Assembly (NCBI RefSeq): GCF_017571525.1
Contig: NZ_JAGETY010000006.1
Coordinates: 186,001-250,000 of the forward strand
Length of the DNA stretch: 64,000 nucleotides
Reading direction: 5' to 3'
Origin: Hymenobacter sp. BT559
GTDB taxonomy: Bacteria > Bacteroidota > Bacteroidia > Cytophagales > Hymenobacteraceae
How positions within the stretch are numbered: position 1 is the stretch's first letter; the number at the start of each line of letters is the position of its first letter. Shown in pieces: positions 1-8,916 of this stretch. The notes below the pieces were generated by a model. That model saw nothing but the letters and a program-made list of their open reading frames with translations, was not told the origin of the DNA and ran no database searches. The position numbers and the translations under genes were made by a program.

Positions 1-43
1 GGCTACTTTTCCGGCGAGAGTCTGATTCATGGGGCGAAGATAA

Positions 44-122
44 GTAATGACGTAATGAGGGGAGGAAGTGCTAAGGAGCGCCTGGCTTGCCTCATCACTT
101 CCTCCCCTCATTACGTCATTAC
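44..122. repeat. Long perfect inverted repeat downstream of mlaF
   Basis: Two perfect 27-bp arms (44-70 and 96-122) enclose a 25-bp loop. The element begins 7 bp after the mlaF stop codon on the minus strand. It could act as a terminator or mRNA 3' stabiliser, and it resembles the other intergenic palindromes of this window in architecture but not in sequence. Bases 1-43 hold nothing I can identify. Confidence 0.85.
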
Positions 123-128
123 CGCAGC

Positions 129-941
129 TTACACCTCCGAAAGTGGCTCGGCGGCGAGGTTCTCCAAGCCCTGCGGGCCGTCTTCCTGCTCCACGCGCTT
201 GGCGGCGCGCACCAGCGACGAGCTGAAGATGAACTCGCGCAGCTCCGGCACCTCGGCGTTGAGAATGTGCTCTTTGTTGCCGTCCCACAGCTTTTTGCCC
301 TGGTGTAGGAAAATGATGTGGTCGCCGATGCCCACTACCGAGTTCATGTCGTGGGTGATGATGGCAGTGGTGATGTTGTACTCGTGCGTGATTTCGTAAA
401 TCAGCTCGTCAATCTTGATGCTCGTGGCAGGGTCGAGGCCCGAGTTGGGTTCGTCGCAGAAAAGGTAAGTGCAATTAGGCGCGATGGCGCGGGCAATGCC
501 CACACGCTTTTTCATACCGCCCGAAATTTCAGAAGGCATTTTATTGCCCGCATTTTCGAGGCCCACGCGCTTGAGGCAGAACTCGACGCGGTCGCGGCGC
601 TCTTCTTCCGTCATATCGGGCGTCAGCATTTGCAGCGGAAACTCTACGTTCTTAGCCACCGTCATCGAGTCGAACAGCGCCGAGCCCTGAAACAGCATCC
701 CGATTTTGCGGCGGATTTCCTGGCGGATATCCACTTTCGAGTTGGTATACACCGTGCCGTCGAAGGTGATAGAGCCAAGGTCGGGCTTCATCAGGCCCAC
801 GATGCACGAGAGCAGTACGCTTTTGCCGGTACCCGAGCCGCCGAGTAGCAGGTTGCACTTGCCGGTTTCGAGTGTGCAGCTAATGCCTTTCAGCACTTGG
901 TTGCCGTCGAAGGACTTTTCGAGGTTGGATATTTCAATCAT
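129..941 (-). CDS. mlaF: MlaF-type ABC transporter ATP-binding protein
   Basis: This is the ATPase of an Mla/Ttg2-type ABC system that moves phospholipids between the membranes of Gram-negative cells. The 270-residue protein has Walker A GGSGTGKS at 34-41, Q-loop around 85, signature SGGMKKR at 140-146, Walker B LFCDEP at 160-165 and the H-loop histidine at 197. GGMKKR and DEPNSGLDP are typical of the MlaF branch. The ATG at 941 gives the usual N-terminus MIEISNLEKSF; a longer reading to 965 would add eight residues that do not look family-like. The permease gene lies just upstream on the same strand with a 135-bp gap, so they are probably co-transcribed. The substrate-binding MCE protein is not in the window, since the sequence ends 128 bp downstream. 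The family is certain; the lipid-transport role comes from homology. Confidence 0.88.
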   Translation of the reverse strand: MIEISNLEKSFDGNQVLKGISCTLETGKCNLLLGGSGTGKSVLLSCIVGLMKPDLGSITFDGTVYTNSKVDIRQEIRRKIGMLFQGSALFDSMTVAKNVEFPLQMLTPDMTEEERRDRVEFCLKRVGLENAGNKMPSEISGGMKKRVGIARAIAPNCTYLFCDEPNSGLDPATSIKIDELIYEITHEYNITTAIITHDMNSVVGIGDHIIFLHQGKKLWDGNKEHILNAEVPELREFIFSSSLVRAAKRVEQEDGPQGLENLAAEPLSEV

Positions 942-1076
942 ATAGAAGTTGCTGGCGTGCTGCACGCACGAAGCAGGTTTTCACGTTCGACTTGATAAAA
1001 TTACTAGCCCCCCAAACAAGTGCGGCCGTGTAAAAGGTGATTTTCCTAAGCTTAGCACGGCAGCGCACGTTTTGTT

Positions 1077-1808
1077 TTAGAGCAGCACCGCGGCCAGCAC
1101 GTAGTCGGCCAGCAGGATAGCGATAATGGAGTTGGTAACGGCCGCTGTGCTGGCCGCACCTACTTCCAGGGCGCCGCCTTCGGTATAGTAGCCTTTATAG
1201 GCTGAGATGCCCGACACCAGAAACGCAAAAACAACTGCTTTGATTAAGGCAAAGAGGATGTTGTAAGGAATAAAATCGGTGCGGATGCCTTCGATATAGT
1301 CCTGCGGCGCCATTACGCCCGAGAGCGTGCCGGCCAGGTAGCCACCCAGGATGCTGAGCGCCATCGACAGAATAACCAGTAGCGGAAACATGAGCATGGC
1401 CGCCAAAATGCGTGGCAGCACCAGGTAAGAAGTGGAGTTGATGCCCATCACTTCGAGCGCCGAAATCTGCTCGGTGATGCGCATAGTGCCTAGCCCGCCC
1501 GCGATGGACGACCCCACCTTGCCCGCCAGCACAATGCTCGTGATGGTGGGGGCTAGCTCCAGAATGGTCATCTCGCGCACCATGTAGCCGATGGTCGACT
1601 TCGGGATGAGCGGGTTGGTGAGGTTGTAGGCAATCTGAATGCAGGTAACAGCCCCGATAAAGGCCGACACAATGCCCACGATGAAGATAGAGTTGACTCC
1701 AATAAGGGTTGCTTCTTCGAAGAAGCGGGTCCACAGCACCTTAAGCCGCTCGGCGCGTGCCACCATGTTGTAGAGAAAGAGTACGAAAGAGCCAAAAGTT
1801 TTGAACAT
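1077..1808 (-). CDS. mlaE: MlaE-type ABC transporter permease
   Basis: This is the inner-membrane permease partner of the MlaF-type ATPase. The 243-residue protein has five to six hydrophobic segments and the MlaE/YrbE core, including the conserved stretch from VREMTILELAPTITSIVLAG to the glycine-rich GSSIAGGLGTMRITEQ. The ATG at 1808 gives MFKTFGSFVLFLYNMV, matching the family start. A TTG at 1913 would add 35 low-complexity residues and overlap the divergent dehydrogenase gene, so it was rejected. Its C-terminus ends in a hydrophobic ADYVLAAVLL segment. It is first in the pair on the minus strand. Assignment to MlaE is firm; cargo is inferred. Confidence 0.87.
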   Translation of the reverse strand: MFKTFGSFVLFLYNMVARAERLKVLWTRFFEEATLIGVNSIFIVGIVSAFIGAVTCIQIAYNLTNPLIPKSTIGYMVREMTILELAPTITSIVLAGKVGSSIAGGLGTMRITEQISALEVMGINSTSYLVLPRILAAMLMFPLLVILSMALSILGGYLAGTLSGVMAPQDYIEGIRTDFIPYNILFALIKAVVFAFLVSGISAYKGYYTEGGALEVGAASTAAVTNSIIAILLADYVLAAVLL

Positions 1809-1903
1809 AAAGGAGAATAAAGGACGAGTCGGGCCTGTCCGGCTAGCCCCGGCCAGTGGCGGCGGGGCATCTTTGCGTCTCTTACGTATAAACCCAGAAA
1901 ATA

Positions 1904-2617
1904 GTGACCTCAACCGCAGAGTTAGTAGTGATAACGGGGGGTAGCCAGGGCATAGGCCGCGCCTTGGTACTGAGTTTCTTAGCGGCTGGCTTTACGGTGG
2001 CCACCTGCGCCCGCCGGGCCGAAGATTTAGCCGGGCTTACTGCTGCCCGGCCCGGCGCGGCGCTGTATACGCTCCCGGCCGACCTGAGCCAGCCCGCCGA
2101 TTGTCAGCGCTTTGCCGAGTTTGTGCTGCAGCTAGGCCTGCCGCTGGCCGCCCTCGTCAACAATGCCGGAGCCTACGTACCCGGCCGCTTCCAGGATGAG
2201 CCCGCCGACGGCTCGCGCCTGCGCGACATGCTGAATATCAACCTGCTGAGCGCATACGACGTGACGCGCGCCCTGCTGCCTACGCTGCTAGCCCAGGGCC
2301 GGGGGCACATTTTCACCATCTGCTCCACGGCCAGCATCATGCCGTACCCCAACGGCGGCTCCTACGGCGTGGCCAAGTTTGCCCTGTTGGGCTACACCAA
2401 AACGCTGCGCGAAGAAGTGAAAGCCCAGGGCCTGCGCGTGACGGCCGTGCTGCCCGGCGCCACCCTCACCCGCAGCTGGGAGGGCGCCGCGCTGCCGCCC
2501 GAGCGCTTTATCGACCCAGCCGACGTGGCAGCTGCCGTGCTAGGGGCCTTCCAGCTCTCGCCGCAGGCGGTGGTCGAAGAATTACTTATTCGCCCGCAGC
2601 TGGGTGATTTGCTGTGA
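1904..2617 (+). CDS. SDR family NAD(P)-dependent oxidoreductase
   Basis: A classical short-chain dehydrogenase of 237 residues. It shows the nucleotide-binding motif TGGSQGIG at 11-18, NNAG at 86-89, and a catalytic Ser/Tyr/Lys set with S141 and Y154-x-x-x-K158 (YGVAK). The start is GTG at 1904, which puts the glycine motif at the normal distance from the N-terminus; no ATG is available in a suitable place. It is divergent from mlaE. The C-terminal half resembles cytoplasmic SDRs of the ketoacyl/3-oxoacyl reductase type, but the substrate cannot be read from sequence. The oxidoreductase family is certain. Confidence 0.88.
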   Translation: MTSTAELVVITGGSQGIGRALVLSFLAAGFTVATCARRAEDLAGLTAARPGAALYTLPADLSQPADCQRFAEFVLQLGLPLAALVNNAGAYVPGRFQDEPADGSRLRDMLNINLLSAYDVTRALLPTLLAQGRGHIFTICSTASIMPYPNGGSYGVAKFALLGYTKTLREEVKAQGLRVTAVLPGATLTRSWEGAALPPERFIDPADVAAAVLGAFQLSPQAVVEELLIRPQLGDLL

Positions 2618-2618
2618 G

Positions 2619-3398
2619 TTACTCCTTGAAAATGTTGTTGACGTTTGGGCCCTTTACGTCGATATACGAAGGGTTGCCGGTGTAAAACAACCGGCCGGTG
2701 CCCATGAGCGTGCCGCCCAGGTTGCCGTGGCTGCGCACGTGCATATCGCCGCGCCACTCACGAAAGGTGGAGAAGTAGCAGTAGTGGGCATCGAGGTCGC
2801 TGGCAAAGAGAAAGCCGGTGTTGAAGCAATTGGGGTGAAACTCCTCAGCCGAGCCGCGCAGGATGATGTCACCCGCGTCGTAACTATCAAATAGCAAGTA
2901 GTTTGAGCGTACGTTTAGGTTGATATCGCCCGTACTGGCCGAGAGCAGGTAGAGCGTATCCTGGGCCCATTGGTTTTCGGTAGTTATCAGGCCATACCCA
3001 TACTGATTGATGTAAAACCGGCGGTGCGGATTGGCCACGTGCAGGCGCACCTCGCGCGGGGTGTCGTAGCTGCGCACCCAGTTGCAGCGGCTGGTATTTT
3101 TTATAACGAGCTGGTCGGACCCGCTAGGGGTCGAAAACTCGATGTAGGGCAGCATATGCTCCCCGGCCCGCACCTCGGCATAAGTAGCGGTATCAGGCAC
3201 GATGGTAAGGTCTACGTTGTTGTAAACGGTCACCGTGCGCAAGCGGCGGTCTACCGCGCGGCGCTCCGTCGTCACGGGGCCGTTGCTCTTGAGGCAGTCA
3301 GTGTCGTGGTCGGCGCCACAGGCGGCCAGCGCCAGGCTGCCGGCCAGCAGGGGGGCTAGCCCCCGCAGCCCGGCCAGCGCGTTACTTTGTAGCAGCAT
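2619..3398 (-). CDS. Head-GIN-domain (DUF2807-like) lipoprotein
   Basis: The protein begins with a hydrophobic signal ending in a lipobox (LALAAC), so it is expected to be an exported lipoprotein. The mature part is a repetitive beta-rich domain of alternating short strands (VDLTIVPDTATYAEVRAG, GDINLNVRSNYLLFD, GDIILRGSAEEF), the pattern of the putative auto-transporter adhesin head GIN domain found in many Bacteroidota. It ends with NNIFKE. I place the start at the ATG at 3398; another in-frame ATG at 3408-3410 adds four residues. It is convergent with the upstream dehydrogenase, whose stop overlaps closely, and divergent from the next dehydrogenase. Function in the family is unclear; a surface or periplasmic beta-solenoid is likely. 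Confidence 0.72.
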   Translation of the reverse strand: MLLQSNALAGLRGLAPLLAGSLALAACGADHDTDCLKSNGPVTTERRAVDRRLRTVTVYNNVDLTIVPDTATYAEVRAGEHMLPYIEFSTPSGSDQLVIKNTSRCNWVRSYDTPREVRLHVANPHRRFYINQYGYGLITTENQWAQDTLYLLSASTGDINLNVRSNYLLFDSYDAGDIILRGSAEEFHPNCFNTGFLFASDLDAHYCYFSTFREWRGDMHVRSHGNLGGTLMGTGRLFYTGNPSYIDVKGPNVNNIFKE

Positions 3399-3432
3399 TC
3401 GGAAGTGCATTCCTCATTTTTTGCCTGAAATT

Positions 3433-4125
3433 ATGAACCTGAGCGGGAAAGTAGCCATCGTAACGGGCGTGAGCAGCGGCATCGGCCGGGCCACCGCCGA
3501 GGCTTTGCTGACGCGCGGCGCCGCCGTTGCCGGCTGGGGCCGCCACGCGCCCGAGGGGCTCGACCACGACCGGTTTCAGTTTTTTGAATGCGACGTGCGT
3601 GACGAGCACGCCGTGGCCGAAGCCTTCACCAACACCCAGCGCGAGCTGGGGCTCGAAATCCACGTGCTCGTCAATAACGCCGGGCTAGGGGTGTTCGGCC
3701 CCATCGACGGGTTCAAGTCGGAAGATTGGCACGCCATGTTCGATACCAACGTCAACGGCCTGTTTTACTGCACCCGCGCCGTGCTACCCCAAATGAAAAA
3801 GCAGCACGCCGGCCACATCATCAACGTGGCTAGCCTGGCCGCCACTGCTGGCACCGCCAACCTGGCTGGCTACTGCGCTACCAAATACGCCGTGCGCGGC
3901 TTCTCCGACGCGCTCTTCAAAGAGCTGCGGCCCGACGGTATTAAAGTTACCTGCGTGATGCCCGGCTCGGTCGAAACCAACTTCAATGGTGCCCAGCCCG
4001 GCCAGCAGCCCGACCCCCACAAGATGCAGCCCGAAGACATTGCTGCCGCCATTGTGCACGCCCTAGAAGCGCCCGACGCCACGATGGTATCGGAGATTCA
4101 GATGCGGCCGGCGAACGTGAAGTAA
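3433..4125 (+). CDS. SDR family oxidoreductase
   Basis: A second classical short-chain dehydrogenase, 230 residues. It has TGVSSGIG at 11-18, NNAG at 81-84, and the catalytic S134 with Y147-x-x-x-K151. The ATG at 3433 gives the standard start MNLSGKVAIVTG; upstream in-frame codons belong to the divergent lipoprotein region and look non-coding. The region CDVRDEHAVAEAF is the adenine-contacting segment that follows strand 3. It resembles YdfG/3-oxoacyl-reductase-like enzymes; the substrate is unknown. A long palindrome follows 19 bp after its stop. Confidence 0.88.
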   Translation: MNLSGKVAIVTGVSSGIGRATAEALLTRGAAVAGWGRHAPEGLDHDRFQFFECDVRDEHAVAEAFTNTQRELGLEIHVLVNNAGLGVFGPIDGFKSEDWHAMFDTNVNGLFYCTRAVLPQMKKQHAGHIINVASLAATAGTANLAGYCATKYAVRGFSDALFKELRPDGIKVTCVMPGSVETNFNGAQPGQQPDPHKMQPEDIAAAIVHALEAPDATMVSEIQMRPANVK

Positions 4126-4144
4126 GGTAAGTTATTCGTATTTG

Positions 4145-4256
4145 TTAAAAATCGTCTATCAGTGCGAGCCTGCGAAGCAATCGCAACAGAACAAGTCGTT
4201 TGGGTTTCGTTCGGGTGCGATTGCTTCGCAGGCTCGCACTGACAGACGATTTTTAA
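4145..4256. repeat. Intergenic palindrome, family C (41-bp arms)
   Basis: Two 41-bp arms, 4145-4185 and 4216-4256, pair with a single mismatch around a 30-bp loop. The core reads CAGTGCGAGCCTGCGAAGCA. It fills nearly the whole gap between the dehydrogenase stop and gldA, ending 9 bp before the gldA ATG. The core resembles the family B repeats (GCGAGCGCAGCG...GCAATC), so the two may share an origin. Confidence 0.88.
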
Positions 4257-4265
4257 GCCAGCTCA

Positions 4266-5174
<909 letters not shown>

Positions 5175-5197
5175 ACTCAATAAAACTGAAAACGGTA

Positions 5198-5288
5198 GTC
5201 ATGCTGAGCTTGTCGAACCATCTCTACCGCGCTAGTAGGTTACTAATCTAGTGGCGCGGTAGAGATGCTTCGACAAGCTTAGCATGAC
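5198..5288. repeat. Intergenic palindrome, family A copy 1
   Basis: Arms 5198-5232 and 5254-5288 (35 bp) match with two mismatches around a 21-bp loop. The core is ATGCTGAGCTTGTCGAA followed by a CATCTCTACCGCGC segment. The same sequence recurs at 8793, 17576 and 24747. This copy sits inside the gld cluster between gldA and gldF. Confidence 0.9.
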
Positions 5289-5322
5289 AACAACACTGAT
5301 ACATCATTACCTGCGTCACTAG

Positions 5323-6048
5323 ATGCTCACTATTCTAAGAAAAGAATTCAACGCCTTCCTCAACTCGCCGGTGGCTTACGTCGTCATTGGCGTGTTTCTG
5401 GTGGCGACGGGGCTGTTTGTCTGGGTCTTCCCCGACAGCAGCGTGCTTGATTACGGCTACGCCGATTTGCAATCGCTGTTCAACTTGGCGCCGTGGCTGT
5501 TTCTGCTGCTGATTCCGGCCATCACCATGCGCACGTTTGCCGAGGAGAAAAAGGCCGGCACGATTGAGCTGCTGCTCACGCGCCCGCTCACCGATGGGCA
5601 GATTGTGGGCGGCAAGTACCTGGCCTGCCTGCTGCTGGCCTTGGTGGCGCTGGTGCCCACGCTGCTCTACTATTTCTCTGTGTACAAGCTGGGCTCGCCG
5701 CCCGGCAACATCGACTCGGCGGCCACGGTGGGCTCGTACCTGGGGCTAGCCCTGCTGGCGGCGGTGTTTGCGGCGCTGGGCGTGCTGGCCTCGGCCCTCA
5801 CGCGCGACCAGATTATTGCCTTCGTGCTGGCCGTAGTGGCCTGTTTCTTAGTGTATACTGGCTTCGATTCTGTGGCTTCGGTACTCGAAGGGGCGCCGGC
5901 CTACTACGTGAGCCAGCTCGGCATTGCGGCGCACTACCGCGACCTCAGCAAGGGGCTAATTGACTCGCGCGACGTGCTTTATTTCATCACCGTGGTAGCC
6001 GTGGCCCTGCTGGGCACCCGGCTAGCCCTCCGCAGCCGCACCTGGTAA
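5323..6048 (+). CDS. gldF: Gliding-type ABC transporter permease GldF
   Basis: Membrane permease of the GldAFG ABC system, 241 residues with about six transmembrane helices. The N-terminus MLTILRKEFNAFLNSPVAY is the hallmark of the GldF/NosY-like ABC-2 permease family, and the motif FAEEKKAGTIELLLTRP lies after the first extracellular loop. The ATG at 5323 is clear. gldG starts 2 bp after its stop, so the two are translationally linked. gldA is 148 bp upstream and separated by a palindrome, which may set different expression for the ATPase. Confidence 0.88.
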   Translation: MLTILRKEFNAFLNSPVAYVVIGVFLVATGLFVWVFPDSSVLDYGYADLQSLFNLAPWLFLLLIPAITMRTFAEEKKAGTIELLLTRPLTDGQIVGGKYLACLLLALVALVPTLLYYFSVYKLGSPPGNIDSAATVGSYLGLALLAAVFAALGVLASALTRDQIIAFVLAVVACFLVYTGFDSVASVLEGAPAYYVSQLGIAAHYRDLSKGLIDSRDVLYFITVVAVALLGTRLALRSRTW

Positions 6049-6050
6049 GC

Positions 6051-7787
6051 ATGGACGCGACTACTCAACCCACCGCCGCCCTAGCGGCCCCGGCCGCCTC
6101 GCGCAAGCGCCAGGATTTGCTGCGCTTTGCCGCCATCATCGGCGCGCTGCTGCTGCTCAATTTCGTGGCCCAGCGCTTTTTCTTCCGGCTCGACTTGACT
6201 GAAGAAAAGCGCTACACCATGTCCGATGCCACCAAAAAGCTGCTCAGCAACCTAAAGCAGCCCGTCACCATCACGGTGTACCTGACCGGCGACTTCCCGC
6301 CCAATTTCCGCCGCCTGGAGCAAGGCGTGCGCGAAACCCTGAACGAAATGCAGGTGTACGGCGGAGGCAACCTGAATTTTATTTTCATCGACCCTAGCGC
6401 GGCCGGCACCGAGGAAGGGCGCAATAAATTTTACAACACGCTTTTTAAGAAGGGATTAAAGCCCACCAACTTAGGTGCCAACGAGAACGGCAAGCGGGTC
6501 GAAAAAATCATTTTCCCCTGGGCGGTGGTGCAGGCCGGCGGCCAGACGCGCAACGTGCTGCTGCTGCGCGGCAGCCAGGTGGCTAGCCCCGCCGAGCGCC
6601 TCAACCAAAGCATTGAGGGCCTGGAATATGAGCTGGCCAGCGCCATCCGGCAGGTGGCGCCGCCCGGTGGGGCCAAGCGCCGGCTAGGGGTCATCACGGG
6701 CCACGGCGAGCTGACCAACCCCGAAATGGCCGACATTCTCACCGCCTGGAGCCAGAACTACGACGTATTTCGCGTAGACCTGAACCAGGTGAAAGACCTG
6801 CGCGGCAACCTCGACGCCGTGGTGATTGCCAAGCCCACCGGGCCGTACTCGGAGGCGGAAAAATTCCGCCTCGACCAGTTTATCACCCACGGCGGGCGGG
6901 CTATGTTTTTTGTGGATGCGCTGCGCGTGGACCTCGACAGCGTGAGCCGCAACGGCGCCGCGCTGGCCACGCCCTACAACCTCAACCTCGACGACCTGCT
7001 CTTCCGCTACGGCGTGCGCCTGAACCCGGATTTGCTGCTGGATTTGAACTGCGGCCAGATTCCGCTCGTGACGGGCATGACCGGCAACAAGCCCAAAATC
7101 GAGCCGCTGCCCTGGCAGCTCTACCCGCTCATCAACCGCTTCAGCCCGAACCCCATCACACGCAACCTTGATGCGGTGTACCTGAAGTTCGTAGGGAATA
7201 TCGACACTGTGAAGGCGGCTGGCATTCATAAAACAATGCTCATGAGCACCTCGCGCTACACGCGCCGCCTGCCCGCGCCGGTGCCTATCAACTTCAACGA
7301 TGCCCGCCTCGAGCCCAACCCCAAGCTGTATAAAGACAGCTACCAGGCGGTGGGTTACCTGCTCGAAGGCACGTTCCGCTCGCTGTTTGCCAACCGGGCC
7401 ATACCGGGCACCACGCAGTACCAGCCCGACCAGAACCCTAACGCGGCCCCTAGCAAAATCCTCGTTATTTCGGATGGCGATTTCCTGCGCAACGACGTGG
7501 ACCCCAAGAGCGGCCGACCCTTCCGGCTAGGCTACGACCGGCTGTCGAGCACCGAGTTTGCCAACCGCGAGCTGATTCTCAACGCCACTGACTATCTGCT
7601 TGATGAAACCGGCCTCATCGCTGTGCGCGGCAAGCAGATAACCCTGCGCCCCCTCGACAAAGTGCAGCTTGCCGACAAGCGCCAAGGCTGGCAGGTGCTC
7701 AACCTGGGCGCGCCGCTGGTGCTGCTGGCGGCTTTCGGGGCAGTGCGGGCCTGGCGCCGCAAGCGCCGCTATGCGCGGTTTACCTAA
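6051..7787 (+). CDS. gldG: Gliding-type ABC transporter component GldG
   Basis: A 578-residue membrane-anchored protein of the GldG family. It has an N-terminal transmembrane helix around residues 24-46 (LLRFAAIIGALLLLNFVAQ), a long periplasmic part and a C-terminal helix (LGAPLVLLAAFGAVRAW) followed by a basic tail RRKRRYARF. After the first helix comes RLDLTEEKRYTMSDATKKLL, the typical GldG/DUF4350-like start of the extracytoplasmic region. The length fits GldG (about 560 residues). It probably forms the solute-binding or mechanical partner of GldF/GldA. A TAGCTTTG promoter box lies 42 bp downstream, so the next gene probably has its own promoter. Confidence 0.88.
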   Translation: MDATTQPTAALAAPAASRKRQDLLRFAAIIGALLLLNFVAQRFFFRLDLTEEKRYTMSDATKKLLSNLKQPVTITVYLTGDFPPNFRRLEQGVRETLNEMQVYGGGNLNFIFIDPSAAGTEEGRNKFYNTLFKKGLKPTNLGANENGKRVEKIIFPWAVVQAGGQTRNVLLLRGSQVASPAERLNQSIEGLEYELASAIRQVAPPGGAKRRLGVITGHGELTNPEMADILTAWSQNYDVFRVDLNQVKDLRGNLDAVVIAKPTGPYSEAEKFRLDQFITHGGRAMFFVDALRVDLDSVSRNGAALATPYNLNLDDLLFRYGVRLNPDLLLDLNCGQIPLVTGMTGNKPKIEPLPWQLYPLINRFSPNPITRNLDAVYLKFVGNIDTVKAAGIHKTMLMSTSRYTRRLPAPVPINFNDARLEPNPKLYKDSYQAVGYLLEGTFRSLFANRAIPGTTQYQPDQNPNAAPSKILVISDGDFLRNDVDPKSGRPFRLGYDRLSSTEFANRELILNATDYLLDETGLIAVRGKQITLRPLDKVQLADKRQGWQVLNLGAPLVLLAAFGAVRAWRRKRRYARFT

Positions 7788-7828
7788 GCGCTAAGCACCT
7801 GTTTCACCGGCTCCTTACCCGGCGGCCG

Positions 7829-7836
7829 TAGCTTTG
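7829..7836 (+). promoter_or_regulatory. Bacteroidota -7 promoter box (TAGCTTTG)
   Basis: TAGCTTTG matches the Bacteroidota housekeeping -7 element TAnnTTTG. It lies 23 bp before the chosen ATG at 7860 and overlaps a possible GTG start at 7836, which argues that the ATG is the true start. No clear -33 TTG is visible at the usual distance. Confidence 0.5.
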
Positions 7837-7859
7837 TGTTTTATCCTTCCTGCCTCTTT

Positions 7860-8780
7860 ATGCGCGTTTCACATTCTTTATTGCTAGCCCTGCCAGCCGC
7901 CGCGTGGCTAGGATCGTGCGCCCAAAAGGCCGTGCCCACCGATTCGGACAAGGCGGCAAACGCCAGTGCTGGCAAAGCAGTGGTGGTGGCCAGCAAGGTG
8001 CCGAGCCGCTTCGTGACTACGCCGCCCGTCATCGACGGCAAGGCCACCGAGTGGACCGACTCGCTACAGTACGATGCCAGCAGCCACTTGCAGTATCAGG
8101 TGCTCAACGATGCCCGCACAGTGTATGTGCGCCTGAAAGCGGCCGACATGCCCACGCAGGCCAAAATGGCCTACCTCGGCATGGTGGTGTGGCTCGACTC
8201 GACGGGCCGCAACCAGCAGCAGCTAGGGGTGAAGTTTCCGCTGCCCATCGACCTAAGCACCATTAAGGCTCCGGCCGAGCGGCCGGCGGGCGCCATGGGC
8301 CCCACGGCCGCCGAGCGCCAGGAAGAGCATCTCAAACGCCTGCGCGGCATCATTGCCGGCGCCCACGAAATGGAGTTGCTGAACTTCAGGGGCAGCAAGG
8401 AGCCCGTACTCACCGACTCTGAAGCTAAGCTGGGGGTGAAATCGGCCATCGGCCTCGATGCGCGCAACAACCTCATCTACGAGCTGGCCGTGCCGCTGCG
8501 TCTGCTCTACCGCCGCGTGCCCGACCTGGCCGGCGGCCGGCCAGCCACGGTGGGCGTCTGGATACAGGGCCAGAAGCCTAAGCCCGCCCCCGGCAGCCAG
8601 CAATCGGACATGAGCGTGGTAGGCCCGCAAGGCGGCGGAATGGGTGGCTATGGCGGCGGCTACGGCGGCATGGGCGGTATGCGCGGCGGCTACGGTGGCG
8701 GCATGCGCGGCTACCGAGGCGGGGGCGATACTTTCCAAACCTTCTCGCTCAAAACCAGCGCCCAGCTAGCCGATAAGTAA
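7860..8780 (+). CDS. Lipoprotein with CBM9/DOMON-like domain and Gly-rich tail
   Basis: A 306-residue exported lipoprotein: signal MRVSHSLLLALPAAAWLGSC ends in a lipobox cysteine. Residues of about 45-130 (PPVIDGKATEWTD, VYVRLKAAD, MVVWLDSTGRN) look like a CBM9 or DOMON-type beta-sandwich of the sort that binds sugars or haem. The last 50 residues are extremely rich in Gly with Tyr, Met and Arg (repeats such as GGYGGGYGGMGGMRGG). The start was set at ATG 7860 because the promoter box overlaps the GTG at 7836. It follows gldG on the same strand. I do not recognise the family; the ligand is unknown and the fold assignment is an inference from strand pattern. Confidence 0.62.
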   Translation: MRVSHSLLLALPAAAWLGSCAQKAVPTDSDKAANASAGKAVVVASKVPSRFVTTPPVIDGKATEWTDSLQYDASSHLQYQVLNDARTVYVRLKAADMPTQAKMAYLGMVVWLDSTGRNQQQLGVKFPLPIDLSTIKAPAERPAGAMGPTAAERQEEHLKRLRGIIAGAHEMELLNFRGSKEPVLTDSEAKLGVKSAIGLDARNNLIYELAVPLRLLYRRVPDLAGGRPATVGVWIQGQKPKPAPGSQQSDMSVVGPQGGGMGGYGGGYGGMGGMRGGYGGGMRGYRGGGDTFQTFSLKTSAQLADK

Positions 8781-8792
8781 CCCCGAATAAAA

Positions 8793-8890
8793 AACGTCCT
8801 GCTGAGCTTGTCGAAGCATCTCTACCGCGCCGCTAAGGTCACTAACCCAACGATGCAGTAGAGATGCTTCGACAAGCTCAGCAGGACGTT
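8793..8890. repeat. Intergenic palindrome, family A copy 2
   Basis: Perfect 33-bp arms at 8793-8825 and 8858-8890. Sequence matches the family A core (GCTGAGCTTGTCGAAGCATC) with CCTG in place of CATG in the outer part, compensated in both arms. It lies between convergent genes and may terminate both. Confidence 0.92.
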
Positions 8891-8916
8891 CTTCTTTGTT
8901 TCTTGTTTAAAAGCGG

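Noticed and set aside
55..399. Plus-strand frame at the left edge
   Set aside because: It starts inside the palindrome at 44-122 and then reads the antisense of mlaF.
4145..4256. Possible CRISPR repeat or integron-type site
   Set aside because: It is a single long palindrome, not a set of spaced direct repeats, and there is no cas gene or integrase in the window.
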